A stretch of 64,000 nucleotides of DNA from Methylobrevis pamukkalensis (GCF_001720135.1 NZ_MCRJ01000001.1:62001-126000); one strand, 5' to 3'. Shown: positions 1 through 9,504, counted from the first letter of the stretch. Notes: generated from the letters alone by a model not told the origin. A program made the numbers and translations.

Positions 1-821
1 GCGTCCGGATCGGCCTCCATGCGGCGGGCCAGCTCGACGATCGTGCCGCCTTCCATCAGGCTGTCGGCGTCGAGGACGAGCAGATGGTCGTAGGCGGCGC
101 CCCAGCGGCGGCAGAAGTCGGCGACGTTGCCGGCCTTGCGCCCGGTGTTGTGGCGGCGGCGGCGGTAGAACAGCCGGAGCCGGCCGCCGAGCCGCGCGCG
201 GGCGAGCGCCAGCGCGGTCTCCTCTTCCAGCGCGATCTCCGGATCGGTGGTATCGGCGATCACGAACCAGTCGAAGGCGTCGCCGTGGCCGAGCGCCTCG
301 ACCGACCGGATCATCGCCTCCAGCCCGCCGAACACCCGGTCAGGCTGTTCGTTGTAGGTCGGCATCAGCACGGCGGTGCGCCGGGTGAGTGGGCCGGTCG
401 CCGCGGGCTTGCGGGTGAAGCGCCGGCGCAGGATCGCGCAGAAGCCGGCAATCGAACTGGTCATCGCCACGGCGATCCAGACGAAGGTCAGTGCGAACAG
501 GCCGAGCACGACCTGTTCCACCGGCGTCAGGTCGCCGATGGCGAGAACGAGATACATCTCGTAGATCGCAAAGGCCGTGAGCGCGAGCGCCGAGCCGAGC
601 ACGGCGATGCGCCGGAAGGCGGAGGATCGGGCCGCGGGTGACACCAGCTTGCGGCGGGTGGACGGGTCGAAGCGGTCGAGCCGCTGCGGCGGCATCGCGC
701 CGGCAACCTCCGGCGGCATGCCCGGCGGGAACGCCTTCGCGTCGTCGATACGGGCGGCGGCATCCGGCTGCGGGCCCGCCTCCGTCTGGAGGTGCGCGCC
801 GCGGGCCGTCACGACGTCCAT
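1..821 (-). CDS. mdoH: Glucan glucosyltransferase MdoH/OpgH, N-terminal part (runs off the window)
   Basis: Inner-membrane glycosyltransferase that makes the beta-1,2-glucan backbone of osmoregulated periplasmic glucans from UDP-glucose. About 273 N-terminal residues are present. They show a Pro-rich cytoplasmic leader, two hydrophobic segments (about residues 70-130), then the GT2 start with MPTYNEQPDRVFGGLEAM and the metal-binding region LLVLDADSLM near the window edge. The ATG overlaps the end of opgG by 13 bases, the usual opgG-opgH coupling. The rest of the GT domain and the C-terminal helices lie outside the window. The family call is firm; only the 3' part is unseen. Confidence 0.9.
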   Translation of the reverse strand, partial: MDVVTARGAHLQTEAGPQPDAAARIDDAKAFPPGMPPEVAGAMPPQRLDRFDPSTRRKLVSPAARSSAFRRIAVLGSALALTAFAIYEMYLVLAIGDLTPVEQVVLGLFALTFVWIAVAMTSSIAGFCAILRRRFTRKPAATGPLTRRTAVLMPTYNEQPDRVFGGLEAMIRSVEALGHGDAFDWFVIADTTDPEIALEEETALALARARLGGRLRLFYRRRRHNTGRKAGNVADFCRRWGAAYDHLLVLDADSLMEGGTIVELARRMEADPD

Positions 822-2422
822 CGGAACACCCAGGTTTCAGCCGGCGGCCCCTGCTCGAAGGTGAGCAGCGCGCGCAGTTCGATCAGGGCCTCGCCGGCGG
901 GGTCGAGCTGGAACGACAGGCGGATGCCGCCGGTGATCGCGTTCTCCCGCACCACCACGTTGCGCACCGCGCCCTTGTAGGAGTTCACCGTCGCCTTCGC
1001 CTCGCCGAGCGCGGCCCGGTCGACGCCGGGGGCGAAGGCATAGTCGATGACAAACAGGCGGATGTCGGTGTCGCCGAAGCCGAGCGCCCGGCCGGACATG
1101 GTCGAGGCCACCGTCGCCGATCCGAGCGCCGCGGCCGGGTCGCCGCCCCAGGCCATCCGGTAGGAGAAGCTGTATTCGGAGCCGGCCGGAATCTTCTCGC
1201 GCGGGGCCCAGTAGGCGACGATGTTGTCGTGGACTTCCGAATCGGTCGGGATCTCGATCAGCGTGACAGCGCCGGTGCCCCAGTCGCCGAGCGGCTCGAC
1301 CCACAGGCTCGGCCGCCGCTCGTAGGCGGCTTCGAGATCCTCGTAGGACTTGAAGTCGCGATCGCGCTGGATCAGGCCGAATCCGCGGGGGGCGGTGTCG
1401 ACGAAGGCGCTGATCTGCAGTTCCTGCGGATTGGCCAGCGGCCGCCACAGCCGTTCGCCGCGACCCGTCACCATCAGCAGCCCGTCGGAATCGTGCACCT
1501 TGGGCCTGAAATCGTCGATGTCGCGCCGGTCGTTGCTGGAGAAGAAGAACATGCTGGTCCCGGGCGCCAGGCCGACCTTGACGAGGTCGACGCGCGGGAA
1601 CAGCTGGGCTTCGACATCGATCTGCGTCGGCATGCCCGGCCGCAGGGTGAAGCGGTAGGCGCCGGTGGTCGACGGGCTGTCGAGCAGGGCATGGACGACG
1701 ATGGTGTCGGCGGCCTCGGACGGGGTCTCCACCCAGAAGGCGCGGAAGGCCGGGAATTCCTCGCCCTCGGGATCGGCGGTCTTGATCGCGAGGCCGCGCG
1801 CCGAGAGGCCGTAGACCTCGCCCTTGCCGAGCGAGCGGAAGTAGCTGGCGCCCTGGAAGACCGCGATCTCGTCGTAATAGTCGGGACTGTTGATCGGCCC
1901 GTGGATGCGGATGCCGGAAAAGCCGATGTCTTCCTTGGGGATCGGACCCGGAATCAGCGGCCCGGCCGTGAACAGCTCCGGATCGTAGGCCAGGTGGGTC
2001 GCCTGTCCGTCGGCGACGAGGGCCACCTCGACCGGCTGGTTGTAGTAGAGGCCGCGATGGAACAGCTGCAGCTGGAACGGCAGCTTGCGGTCGTACCAGA
2101 CCGAGCGTTCGGGCCGGAAGCGGATGTCACGATACTGGTCGTAGGAAAGGTTCTGCAGCACCTCCGGCAGGCTGTCGTCGGGCGCCACATAGGCGCTGGC
2201 GGCGAGCTTGCGCGCGATCTCCGCGACGGTGGAGCGGCGGAAGGGCCCGTTGACGGCAAATTGCGCCTGGGTGGCCGCCTGCTGCTGGGCGAAGGCCAGC
2301 GATGGCAGGCCGGCACCGGCGGCCACCGTGACGGTGCCGATCGCTGCAAGGCTTTTCGACAGCATCTGCCGGCGGGTGAGCGCGGTGTCGTCGGTGGTCG
2401 TGGGCTCGTTCGTCAGATCCAA
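809..2422 (-). CDS. opgG: Periplasmic glucan biosynthesis protein OpgG/OpgD, Tat-exported
   Basis: Periplasmic protein needed for assembly or branching of osmoregulated periplasmic glucans; it works with the downstream glucosyltransferase. I chose a TTG start because GGAG lies 8 bases before it and because it leaves a short n-region before a twin-arginine signal (TRRQMLSKSLAAIG, then SLAFAQQ as the likely cleavage area). In-frame ATGs exist upstream at 2479 and 2509 but would bury the signal. The mature part is a full MdoG fold of about 500 residues, including FSGIRIHGPINSPDYYDE and the C-terminal immunoglobulin-like region. A Tat signal is the rule for OpgD and unusual for OpgG, so the paralogue name is uncertain. 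Confidence 0.88.
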   Translation of the reverse strand: MDLTNEPTTTDDTALTRRQMLSKSLAAIGTVTVAAGAGLPSLAFAQQQAATQAQFAVNGPFRRSTVAEIARKLAASAYVAPDDSLPEVLQNLSYDQYRDIRFRPERSVWYDRKLPFQLQLFHRGLYYNQPVEVALVADGQATHLAYDPELFTAGPLIPGPIPKEDIGFSGIRIHGPINSPDYYDEIAVFQGASYFRSLGKGEVYGLSARGLAIKTADPEGEEFPAFRAFWVETPSEAADTIVVHALLDSPSTTGAYRFTLRPGMPTQIDVEAQLFPRVDLVKVGLAPGTSMFFFSSNDRRDIDDFRPKVHDSDGLLMVTGRGERLWRPLANPQELQISAFVDTAPRGFGLIQRDRDFKSYEDLEAAYERRPSLWVEPLGDWGTGAVTLIEIPTDSEVHDNIVAYWAPREKIPAGSEYSFSYRMAWGGDPAAALGSATVASTMSGRALGFGDTDIRLFVIDYAFAPGVDRAALGEAKATVNSYKGAVRNVVVRENAITGGIRLSFQLDPAGEALIELRALLTFEQGPPAETWVFRWTS

Positions 2423-2701
2423 GGTCAAGGCTCCGCAAGGGATGTCGCTCGGGATTCGCGCACGGCTCCGTCGGGCCATGCGTCCGGCATCGGGAAACCG
2501 CCGCGACACGCCGAATGATGCGTGCTGCGGCGGCTTTCCGATGCCGGATTACGTCTCACCCTCTCCGATGTCGCCAAGAGATAGCGGCTGATCGGGGTCT
2601 TTCATAGTGGGTGGATGCGGGGGCCGGAAAAGATGCTCCGGCCTGAACGCATGACGGACGAAATCGTTCCGGCGGCACGATGCCGCCGCTTCGGCGAAGG
2701 G

Positions 2702-3328
2702 TCATGGCAGCTCCTCCATGACGGTGACGCCGGCACCTTTCAGCGCGGCGACCGCGGCCTCCAGCGAGCCGGACAGATCGATGGCGCGACAGGCCGGCAT
2801 CAGGATCGACGCGGAAAACCCGCAGCGGACTGCGTCCATTGCCGACCAGGCGACGCAGAAGTCGGTGGCAAGGCCGGCGAAGGCCAGCTCCGTCAGTCCC
2901 CGCTCGCGCAGATAGCCGGCAAGCCCGGTCGGCGTCGACCGGTCGTTCTCGAAGAAGGCCGAATAGGAATCGATCGTCGGCCGGAATCCCTTGCGGATGA
3001 CGAGATCCACCGGCGTCAGGTCGAGCCCGGGATGGAAGTCGGCGCCCGGGGTCCCGGCGATGCAGTGGTCCGGCCACAGCGTCTGGCTGCCGTAGCCGAG
3101 TTCGATCACGGAGAAGGGCGCAGCATCCGCGTGCGAGGAGGCAAAGGACAGGTGGCCGGCCGGATGCCAGTCCTGGGTGGCGACCACATGGGCAAAGCGC
3201 GCCGACAGCCCGTTGATCAGGCCGACCACCTCGTCGCCGCGGTCGACGGCCAGCGCCCCGCCGGGGCAGAAGTCGATCTGCACGTCGACGATGATGAGGG
3301 TCCCGCGCTCGGTCAGGTCAGTCCGCAT
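2702..3328 (-). CDS. pncA: Nicotinamidase / isochorismatase-fold hydrolase
   Basis: Hydrolyses nicotinamide to nicotinate and ammonia in NAD salvage; cytoplasmic. The 208 residues match the family length. The catalytic triad is visible: Asp15 in IIVDVQIDF, Lys in the VIRKGF segment, and Cys in GLATDFCV. The metal-binding TQDWHPAGH motif is also present, and FCPGG after the first Asp is typical of PncA. It is transcribed alone, with about 280 bases to the upstream end of opgG and 450 bases to the sugar operon. The other candidate is a general isochorismatase-like amidase, but the motif set favours PncA. Confidence 0.88.
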   Translation of the reverse strand: MRTDLTERGTLIIVDVQIDFCPGGALAVDRGDEVVGLINGLSARFAHVVATQDWHPAGHLSFASSHADAAPFSVIELGYGSQTLWPDHCIAGTPGADFHPGLDLTPVDLVIRKGFRPTIDSYSAFFENDRSTPTGLAGYLRERGLTELAFAGLATDFCVAWSAMDAVRCGFSASILMPACRAIDLSGSLEAAVAALKGAGVTVMEELP

Positions 3329-3775
3329 GTCGGCTCCCGGATCGGATCGGCGCAGTGCGCCGCGGCGGACCGTCGGTCAAACGCGCCGCACCGTCTCCTG
3401 CATCTGACACCAACATATTGTTTTCCATGCGTTCAACCAGTCGCAAAATCACGCTGCAGTGCAAATTCGCTGCGGGGTGGCGCGCGTCGCCAAGGGGCGT
3501 GTCCGCGGCAGAGGCTGTGCCGTGCCGCGCGGAACGATCCGCGCGCGGTGCATGGAGCAGGAGCTTGGCCGGCAAACCCGGCCGTTGTGGGGCGGGGCGT
3601 GCGCCGCCGGGGTACGGGCCGGTCGCGCCGGTCTCTCCACGCGCGACATTCAGTTTCGCCCGCCTGGGCGCAAGCGGTGCGGACGCGCCTGGCGGCACGG
3701 CTGCGGCGCAAGAAAAGGCCCCGGATGCGGGACGCGCATCCGGGGCCGCGGGGTTGCGGTCGATCGGGTTCCGGT
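3329..3775. other. Non-coding stretch between pncA and the sugar-binding protein gene
   Basis: No reading frame here has a family resemblance. The left end should hold the pncA promoter. The right end holds the sugar operon terminator (listed separately). I see nothing else that can be supported. Confidence 0.5.
3711..3747 (-). terminator. Rho-independent terminator of the sugar ABC operon
   Basis: Perfect 13-bp stem (3717-3729 with 3735-3747), 5-base loop, followed in the minus direction by TTTTCT. It lies just after the stop of the substrate-binding protein gene, so it closes the ROK/ABC operon. Confidence 0.85.
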
Positions 3776-4714
3776 TCAGCGCGCGGCTGCCCAGCCCTTG
3801 TATTCGTTGACGTTGTCGCGGGTGACGAGGGTCGAGGGCATCAGCGTCACAGGCTCGGCCGGCTTCTCGCCGTTGATCAGCTTGGCGCCGATCTCGGTGG
3901 CGAGCTGGGCCATGGCATAGGGATCCTGGCTGGCCGAGGCGTGGATCATCGGCGAGTTCGGGTCCTTGAGGGCGGCCTCGATGTCGGGGGCGCCGTCGAC
4001 CGTGGTGATGATGATGTTGTTGCGGCCGGCCTGCTTGGCGGCGAGGTCGGTGCCGATCGCCTGCGGGTCGTTGATCGTGAACACCGCATCGATCTGCTCG
4101 AAGCGGGTCAGGTGGCCCTGCATCACGTTCATGCCGCCGTCGCGCGAGCCCTTGCCGTCTTGGTCGGCGGAGAGGATCTCGATGCCGGCGTTGGCCTCGA
4201 GCACCTTCTTGCAGCCGTCGACGCGGTCGATCACGGCCGAGACCTGCGGGCCGTTCTGGATCACGACCTTGCCCTTGCCGCCGAGCTTGTCGACGATGTA
4301 CTGGCAGGCGATCTCGCCGGCCTGCACGTTGTTGGTCGTCACGGTGGCGTCGGCGCCGTCGGCGGCGGTGTCGACCGCGACCACCGGGATGCCGGCCGCC
4401 TGGGCACGGGCGATCGCCGGGCCGACGGCCTTCGGATCGGCCGGGTTCAGGAGGATCAGGTCGACGCCGGCGGCGATGAAGTTGTCGATCTGGGTGAACT
4501 GCTTGTTGAGGTCGTAGTCGTAGCCGAGCGCGGTGACCTCGACGTTCGGATTGATCTCCTTGGCCTTGTCGGTGGCGCCCTGGGCCAGCGCGACGAAGAA
4601 GGGGTTGCCCATCGAGCCGAGCGAGATGCCGATGCGGGTGAGATCCTTGGCGCCGGCGGCGCCCGTCAGGGCGAGGGTGGCGGCGGTGGCGAGCAGCAGG
4701 GTCCTGGCGTTCAT
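3776..4714 (-). CDS. Sugar ABC transporter substrate-binding protein (RbsB family)
   Basis: Periplasmic binding protein of a ribose/xylose/inositol-type uptake system. Signal peptide at residues 1-22 (MNARTLLLATAATLALTGAAGA), then a type I periplasmic-binding fold. RbsB-like landmarks are GSMGNPFFVALAQG, NPADPKAVGPAI, VVAVDTAADGADATVTTNN and VFTINDPQAIG. The 312 residues fit the family. It is the last gene of the operon, with a good AGGAGG ribosome site and a terminator right after it. The 120-base gap to the permease is longer than elsewhere in the operon and could allow separate expression control. The ligand cannot be read from the sequence. Confidence 0.88.
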   Translation of the reverse strand: MNARTLLLATAATLALTGAAGAKDLTRIGISLGSMGNPFFVALAQGATDKAKEINPNVEVTALGYDYDLNKQFTQIDNFIAAGVDLILLNPADPKAVGPAIARAQAAGIPVVAVDTAADGADATVTTNNVQAGEIACQYIVDKLGGKGKVVIQNGPQVSAVIDRVDGCKKVLEANAGIEILSADQDGKGSRDGGMNVMQGHLTRFEQIDAVFTINDPQAIGTDLAAKQAGRNNIIITTVDGAPDIEAALKDPNSPMIHASASQDPYAMAQLATEIGAKLINGEKPAEPVTLMPSTLVTRDNVNEYKGWAAAR

Positions 4715-4837
4715 GCGTCTTTCCTCCTGGTGGGTTCCGCCGGTTGTGACGAGTTCTTTCCGGCGGTCTTGGTTCCTCGTGCCGGCGCGTCCGGGTCTGT
4801 CGGGATGCGCCGGTCGGGAATTCGGGGTGGGGCGGGG

Positions 4838-5854
4838 TCAGGTCCTGGCCGAGCCCTTGGAGCGGTAGCGGTCGAGGGCGACGGCGCCGATGATGACGAG
4901 GCCCTTGATGATGTACTGCCAGATGTCCGAGACACCGACGAGCACGAGGCCGTTGGTCAGCACCGCGATGATCAGCGCGCCGACGAGCGTGCCCCAGATC
5001 GATCCGATGCCGCCGACGAAGGACGTGCCGCCGAGGATCACCGCGGCGATGGCGTCGAGTTCGTAGGACTGGCCGAGCTGGGTGCCGTTGGCGGCAAACA
5101 GGCGCGCCGAGCTCATCACGCCGCCGAGGCCGGCCATCAGGCCGGAGAAGCCGTAGGCGAACAGCAGCACGGCCCAGACCTTGATGCCCGACAGGCGCGC
5201 CGCGCTCTCGTTGCCGCCGACCGCGTAGATGTGGACGCCGAGCACGGTGCGCCGCAGGATCAGCCAGGTGACGACGATGGTCGCAAAGGCGATGATCACC
5301 AGCCACGGGATGCCGAACAGGGTGCCGTTGCCGATGAAGGCGAAGGGCAGGGACGAGTTGAAGACCGTGGTGTCGCCGCCGAGCAGCCGGGCGACGCCGC
5401 GCACGGCGGTGAGCGAGCCGAGCGTCACGATGAACGGCGGCAGGCGGATGAAGGCGATCAGCACGCCGTTGGCGAGGCCGAACAGCAGGCCGATGCCGAG
5501 CGCAAGCGGAATGCCGAGCATGCCGGCATCGGGAATGAGCGAGCCCATCACCGCCACCATGGCGGCGGCCGCCAGGATCGAGCCGACCGACAGGTCGATG
5601 CCGCCGGTCAGGATCACCACGGTCATGCCGGCGGCGAGCACGGTGTTGATCGAGGCCTGCTGCGCGACGATCGACAGGTTCTGCGTCGACATGAAGCGGC
5701 CGGACATCAGCTGGAAGCCGATGGCGAGCAGGATCAGCACGGGCAGCATGCCGACGGTGCGGATCAGGCCCTGGACCCGCATCTTGCGGTTGGCGGCGGC
5801 CCGCTCGGCGTTCTTGTCCGGCAAGGCCCCGGCGGCGGTGGTCTCTTCAGCCAT
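4838..5854 (-). CDS. Sugar ABC transporter permease (RbsC family)
   Basis: Inner-membrane permease subunit of the ribose-type importer. It has 338 residues and about ten hydrophobic segments. It carries the BPD_transp_2 signatures GGIDLSVGSILA and the EAA-like loop around LDAIAAVILGGTSFVGGIGS. The N-terminal cytoplasmic tail is rich in Ala, Glu and Lys, as is common in RbsC homologues. It lies 27 bases after the ATPase gene and before the binding protein gene, the standard ATPase-permease-binding protein order. Confidence 0.9.
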   Translation of the reverse strand: MAEETTAAGALPDKNAERAAANRKMRVQGLIRTVGMLPVLILLAIGFQLMSGRFMSTQNLSIVAQQASINTVLAAGMTVVILTGGIDLSVGSILAAAAMVAVMGSLIPDAGMLGIPLALGIGLLFGLANGVLIAFIRLPPFIVTLGSLTAVRGVARLLGGDTTVFNSSLPFAFIGNGTLFGIPWLVIIAFATIVVTWLILRRTVLGVHIYAVGGNESAARLSGIKVWAVLLFAYGFSGLMAGLGGVMSSARLFAANGTQLGQSYELDAIAAVILGGTSFVGGIGSIWGTLVGALIIAVLTNGLVLVGVSDIWQYIIKGLVIIGAVALDRYRSKGSART

Positions 5855-5881
5855 CGGTCTTGTCCTTTCGAGGCGGTTCGG

Positions 5882-7458
5882 TCAGTGGACGGACACGGCG
5901 GCAGGCGCGGTTCCGGCGCCGGTCGCGAGCGCGATGATGCTCTCCTGGGTGGCGGGGGTGCCGCTGGCACCGCCGACCTCGCCGGCGAGCGCGCCTTCGC
6001 GCATCACCAGCACGCGGTCGGCGACGCCGACCACTTCGGGCAGTTCGGAGGAGATCACGATCACCCCGACGCCGGATTTCGCCAGTTCGTCGATGATCCG
6101 GTAGATCTCGGACTTGGCGCCGATGTCGACGCCGCGGGTCGGTTCGTCGAGGATCAGCACCTTCGGCTTCGTCTCCAGCAGGCGCGACAGCAGCACCTTC
6201 TGCTGGTTGCCGCCCGACAGCGCGCCGACGTTGACCGCGGGGCTGGCGACGCGGATCGACAGCGCCTTGATGGCGTCGGCCGCCCGCGACCGGGCCCTTC
6301 CGCGGTCGAGGAAGCCGAAGCGGCGGGCGTCGCGGCCGATCACGCCGAGGTTGACGTTGTCGGCGACCGACATGTCGAGGAACAGGCCCTGGCCCTTGCG
6401 GTCCTCGGTGAGATAGACGAGGCCGGCCTCGATCGCGTCGAGCGGCTGCTTCGGGTCGATCCGCCGGCCGTCGAGGGTGATCGTGCCCGAGGCGCGGCGG
6501 TCGGCGCCGTAGATCAGGCGGGCGAGCTCGGTGCGGCCCGAGCCGACGAGGCCGGCGATGCCGAGCACCTCGCCCTCGTGAAGCTGGAACGAGCAGGGCC
6601 GGACGCGGCCGCCGTCGGAGACATTCTCGACCTCGAGGATCACCGGCCCGCGGCTGCCGTGGGCGTCGTGGTCCTTCTTGTAGAAGCCGGACAGATCGCG
6701 GCCGACCATCATGCGCACCAGGCGTCGGCGGAGAGCTGCTCGCGGTCGAGGGTGCCGACATAGCTGCCGTCGCGCAGCACCGAGCAGCGGTCCGAAAGTT
6801 CGTAGACCTCGGCCATGCGGTGCGAGATGTAGATGACGGCGAGGCCGTCGGCGCGCAGCTGGCGGATCAGCGCGAACAGCTTGTCGGTCTCGCGCGAGGA
6901 CAGGGTGGTGGTCGGCTCGTCCATCACCAGGATGCGGGCGTTGGCGTGGATCGCCCGGGCGATCTCGACCAGCTGGCGCTCGGCGATCGACAGGCTCTCG
7001 ACGATGGTGCCCGGGCCGAAGCTGGCGCCGAGCCGCTCCAGCACGTCGCCGCAGCCGGCCTTCATGGTTGCCCGGTCGACCTGGCCGGCCTTCTTCGGCT
7101 CGCGGCCGAGATAGATGTTCTCGGCCACCGTCAGGTTCGGCGAGAGCGACAGCTCCTGGTAGATCACCGCGACGCCGAGGCGCTTGGCCGCCATCGGGCC
7201 GTCGATCACGACCGGGGTGCCGTCGATGCGGATCTCGCCGCCCGGATCGGCGATGTAGGCGCCGGAGAGGATCTTCATCAGCGTCGACTTGCCGGCGCCG
7301 TTCTCGCCCATCAGGGCATGGACCTCGCCGGGGTAGACGGTGAGGCTGACGTCCGACAGCGCGCGCACGCCGGGGAAGGTCTTGGAGATGGCCTCCATTT
7401 CGAGGACGGGCTTGTGAACCGGCTGGAGGACCGGTCGCTGCTCACTCGGCTGCTGCAT
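5882..7458 (-). CDS. Sugar ABC transporter ATP-binding protein (RbsA family), split by an apparent frameshift
   Basis: Tandem-ATPase subunit of the importer. The first half (from the ATG at 7458, which overlaps the ROK stop by 17 bases) has Walker [22 protein letters not shown] and Walker B ILVMDEPT. It ends abnormally as [11 protein letters not shown]. The second half, in another frame, resumes with [14 protein letters not shown] and has a degenerate Walker A (GLVGSGRTE), signature LSGGNQQK and Walker [11 protein letters not shown]. One extra base near 6718 (GCC-TGG to GCC-CTG-G) restores the usual family sequence [10 protein letters not shown]. The repaired length is about 525 residues, normal for RbsA. 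I treat this as one gene with a probable sequence error. Confidence 0.85.
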
Positions 7459-8710
7459 GGTCTCGTGCCTCCCGGATGGCCGCGCCCGCGCTGGTGAGAA
7501 TCGAGGACCGCGGCGAGAAGTTGAAGAAGAGCGGCAGGGTCGCCGCGCCGAGGGCGCCGGCATCGGCGCCGAAGCTGCCCGAGCGCAGCACCGGCGGCCG
7601 CATGCTCTCGGGGGTCGCCTCCGCAAGCCGCGCGTCGAGGCGCACGATCAGGCGGCGGACGAGGCCGTGGTCGACGCCGGCGTCGATCACCACCGTCTGG
7701 ATGTCGAGCAGGGCGACCGAGGACAGCACCGCGGCGGCGAGCGCGTCGGCGCAGTCGTCGAGCCATTCGTCGATGGCGCCCGCCGCGCGGTCCTCGCGCA
7801 GCACGCCCGACAGCGCCGACACGCTGGTGACGTCATGGCCATGCCAGCGCAGATGGCGCTTCAGGGCGGTGAGCGAGGCGCGGGTGAGCAGCACGTCGAA
7901 GGGCTTGTCGGGGCGGGGCGCGGAGGCAAGGCCGGAGGCGGCCACCGGCATCATCGCGAAGTCGCCGGCATTGCCGTTGACCCCGTGCACGCAATCGCCG
8001 GACTTGACGATGCCGCCGCCGACGGCGCCGCCGACGAAGAGATAGATGAAGTCGTCGATCTCGCGGCCGCAGCCGTAGAAGAGTTCGGCGATCGCGGCGG
8101 CGTTGCCGTCGTTCTCGGCAAACACCGGCAGGCCGCAGGCCCGCGACAGGGCGGCGGCAAAATCGACGTCCTGCCAGAGGCGGAAGGAGCTCGGCGGCAG
8201 TTCCAGTTCGCGCAGCCAGCTTGCGAGATGAAACGGCTGGGCGAGGCCGACGCCGGTGAGGCGGGTCTGTTCGGCGGGACTGAGTTCGGCGCGCAGCGAG
8301 GCGATGTCGGCGGCCAGGATTTCCAGCATCTCGTCGGGCGGCGGCAGCAGGCTGTCGTGGCTGCGCCGTGACTGGACACGGCCGGCGAGATCGACCCGGA
8401 CCACCTCGGTGGCGACGCGGTCGAGGCGGACGCCGATGGCAAAGGCCCCGGCCGGATCGAGTTCGTAGATGCTGGCGGGCTGGCCGCGCTGGCCTTCGCG
8501 CTTCTTGCCGAGTTCGCGAACGAGGCCGAGGGTCTCCAGTTCGCGGATGATCTCGCCGATGGCGTTGCTGGTCAGGCCGGCGGCCTGGGCAAGGTCGGAC
8601 TTCGAGGCCTCGCCGAGACGGCGCAGCGCCCGCAGCACGATCCGTTCGTTGAACTGTCGGACCTGGGCCGAATTGGTGCCCTGCCCGGTGCGGGTTGCGC
8701 GAGGCGTCAC
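7442..8710 (-). CDS. ROK-family transcriptional repressor of the sugar operon
   Basis: Sugar-sensing repressor: N-terminal winged helix-turn-helix ([23 protein letters not shown]) followed by a ROK sugar-kinase-like domain ([16 protein letters not shown], then [13 protein letters not shown], and GGAVGGGIV). The Cys-rich zinc motif of typical ROK kinases is not evident. The GTG at 8710 (GTGACGCCT) places the protein start a few residues before the conserved [16 protein letters not shown], as in XylR/NagC-type proteins; another GTG at 8794 would add 28 low-complexity residues. Its 3' end overlaps the ATPase start, so repressor and transporter are co-transcribed, which suggests autoregulated control by the imported sugar. 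Confidence 0.85.
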   Translation of the reverse strand: MTPRATRTGQGTNSAQVRQFNERIVLRALRRLGEASKSDLAQAAGLTSNAIGEIIRELETLGLVRELGKKREGQRGQPASIYELDPAGAFAIGVRLDRVATEVVRVDLAGRVQSRRSHDSLLPPPDEMLEILAADIASLRAELSPAEQTRLTGVGLAQPFHLASWLRELELPPSSFRLWQDVDFAAALSRACGLPVFAENDGNAAAIAELFYGCGREIDDFIYLFVGGAVGGGIVKSGDCVHGVNGNAGDFAMMPVAASGLASAPRPDKPFDVLLTRASLTALKRHLRWHGHDVTSVSALSGVLREDRAAGAIDEWLDDCADALAAAVLSSVALLDIQTVVIDAGVDHGLVRRLIVRLDARLAEATPESMRPPVLRSGSFGADAGALGAATLPLFFNFSPRSSILTSAGAAIREARDHAAAE

Positions 8711-9035
8711 GGCTTGTTTCCCCACCCTGTGCGTGGCCGATGCCGACGGCGCATCCGTTGACCGGACATCCTCCGTTCGCCGGCAATGCTGCACGCATCG
8801 CAGGCAGGCGTGACCACAATCTCGCCATCTGTATGAGCGAGTTATTATTAATTCACGGTGAAATAATAAAACGGCCCGACCGGTGCGTCAAGCGTCGCGC
8901 CCGGAAAATCCCGCCGAAATCGTCGCTGCGTTGCGGCGAAAGGCCGGGTGTGCCGAGGCAAGTGCTTGACGCGGCGACGTGTTCACACTCCTGCAGGAGC
9001 GTGTTGATTCCGTGACGACGGACAGGGCCGCGGCG
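8711..9035. other. Upstream region of the ROK/sugar operon
   Basis: Holds an AT-rich block at 8835-8870 that stands out in otherwise GC-rich DNA, with a dyad listed separately. No supported gene lies between the ROK start and the small zinc-ribbon gene, apart from the possible 28-codon upstream extension of the ROK frame. Confidence 0.5.
8842..8869. promoter_or_regulatory. AT-rich dyad, candidate ROK operator
   Basis: Imperfect inverted repeat TTATTATTAATTCAC / GTGAAATAATAA about 50-130 bases upstream of the ROK starts. The family is known to bind AT-rich dyads such as the Mlc/NagC sites. I infer autoregulation of the ROK-ABC operon from position and shape only. Confidence 0.5.
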
Positions 9036-9263
9036 TCAGCCGGCTTCGGCGGGCCAGAAGCCGGTGCGGGCGTCGCGGTCGATCGCGCGGGCTTCGACCT
9101 CGCGGGAGCGACAGCGGGTGCAGGTCATGCCTGCGGCGAGGTCGGCGATGACGGCGGCCTCGGGGAAGGGGCCGCGCAGGTAGCGCTGGCGGCCGCAACT
9201 GGTGCAGTAGATCGCAAGCCGCATGCGGCGGGCATTGAGCTCGGAAATGGTCAGCGGGGTCAA
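9036..9263 (-). CDS. Small zinc-ribbon-like protein, function unknown
   Basis: A 62-75-residue protein with two CxxC knuckles (CTSCGR and CTRCRS) 30 residues apart, the spacing of a small zinc ribbon. The longest frame starts with TTG at 9263; an ATG at 9224 (MRLAIYCTSC) would give 62 residues. Neither has a clear ribosome site. It lies next to and antisense-free from tRNA-Ser, with no operon partner. I do not recognise a named family. A role in nucleic-acid or metal binding is only a guess from the fold. Confidence 0.55.
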   Translation of the reverse strand: MTPLTISELNARRMRLAIYCTSCGRQRYLRGPFPEAAVIADLAAGMTCTRCRSREVEARAIDRDARTGFWPAEAG

Positions 9264-9414
9264 TTCGGGTCAACCAGGGCGCCGGACAGCGGTGCTTCGG
9301 GTCGGCGCGGGCATCGCGTCTGGCGGATGCGTCTGGCCGTCGAAGCCGCCTCCGCTCGTTCGGAGCGGCGCTTGCAATACGAGGTGTGGGCGAGGTGTGT
9401 CGCGAAAAACCAAG

Positions 9415-9504
9415 TGGCGGAGAGGGAGGGATTTGAACCCCCGATGCCCTTGCGAGCATGCCGCATTTCGAGTGCGGTGCATTCAACCACTCTGCCACCT
9501 CTCC
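9415..9504 (-). tRNA. tRNA-Ser (anticodon CGA)
   Basis: A complete class II cloverleaf: acceptor GGAGAGG/CCTCTCC, anticodon stem CCGCA/TGCGG around loop CTCGAAA (anticodon CGA, reads UCG), a long variable arm (CATGCTCGCAAGGGCATC), T arm with GGTTCAAATCC, and an encoded CCA end. Confidence 0.97.

Noticed and set aside
638-2518. A plus-strand open frame of 626 codons over opgG
   Set aside because: Exact antisense shadow of opgG with Arg/Ala/Gly-rich sequence; opgG itself has a signal peptide and full family match.
6700-6730. Programmed frameshifting in the rbsA-like gene
   Set aside because: No slippery heptamer with a downstream structure is evident, and the same one-base pattern occurs in many unrelated genes of this window, which fits sequence error better.
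2615-6763. A plus-strand open frame of about 1380 codons
   Set aside because: It lies antisense to pncA and the sugar ABC operon, has low-complexity Arg/Gly/Asp/Ala sequence and no family resemblance. Long antisense frames are expected from strong third-position GC bias.
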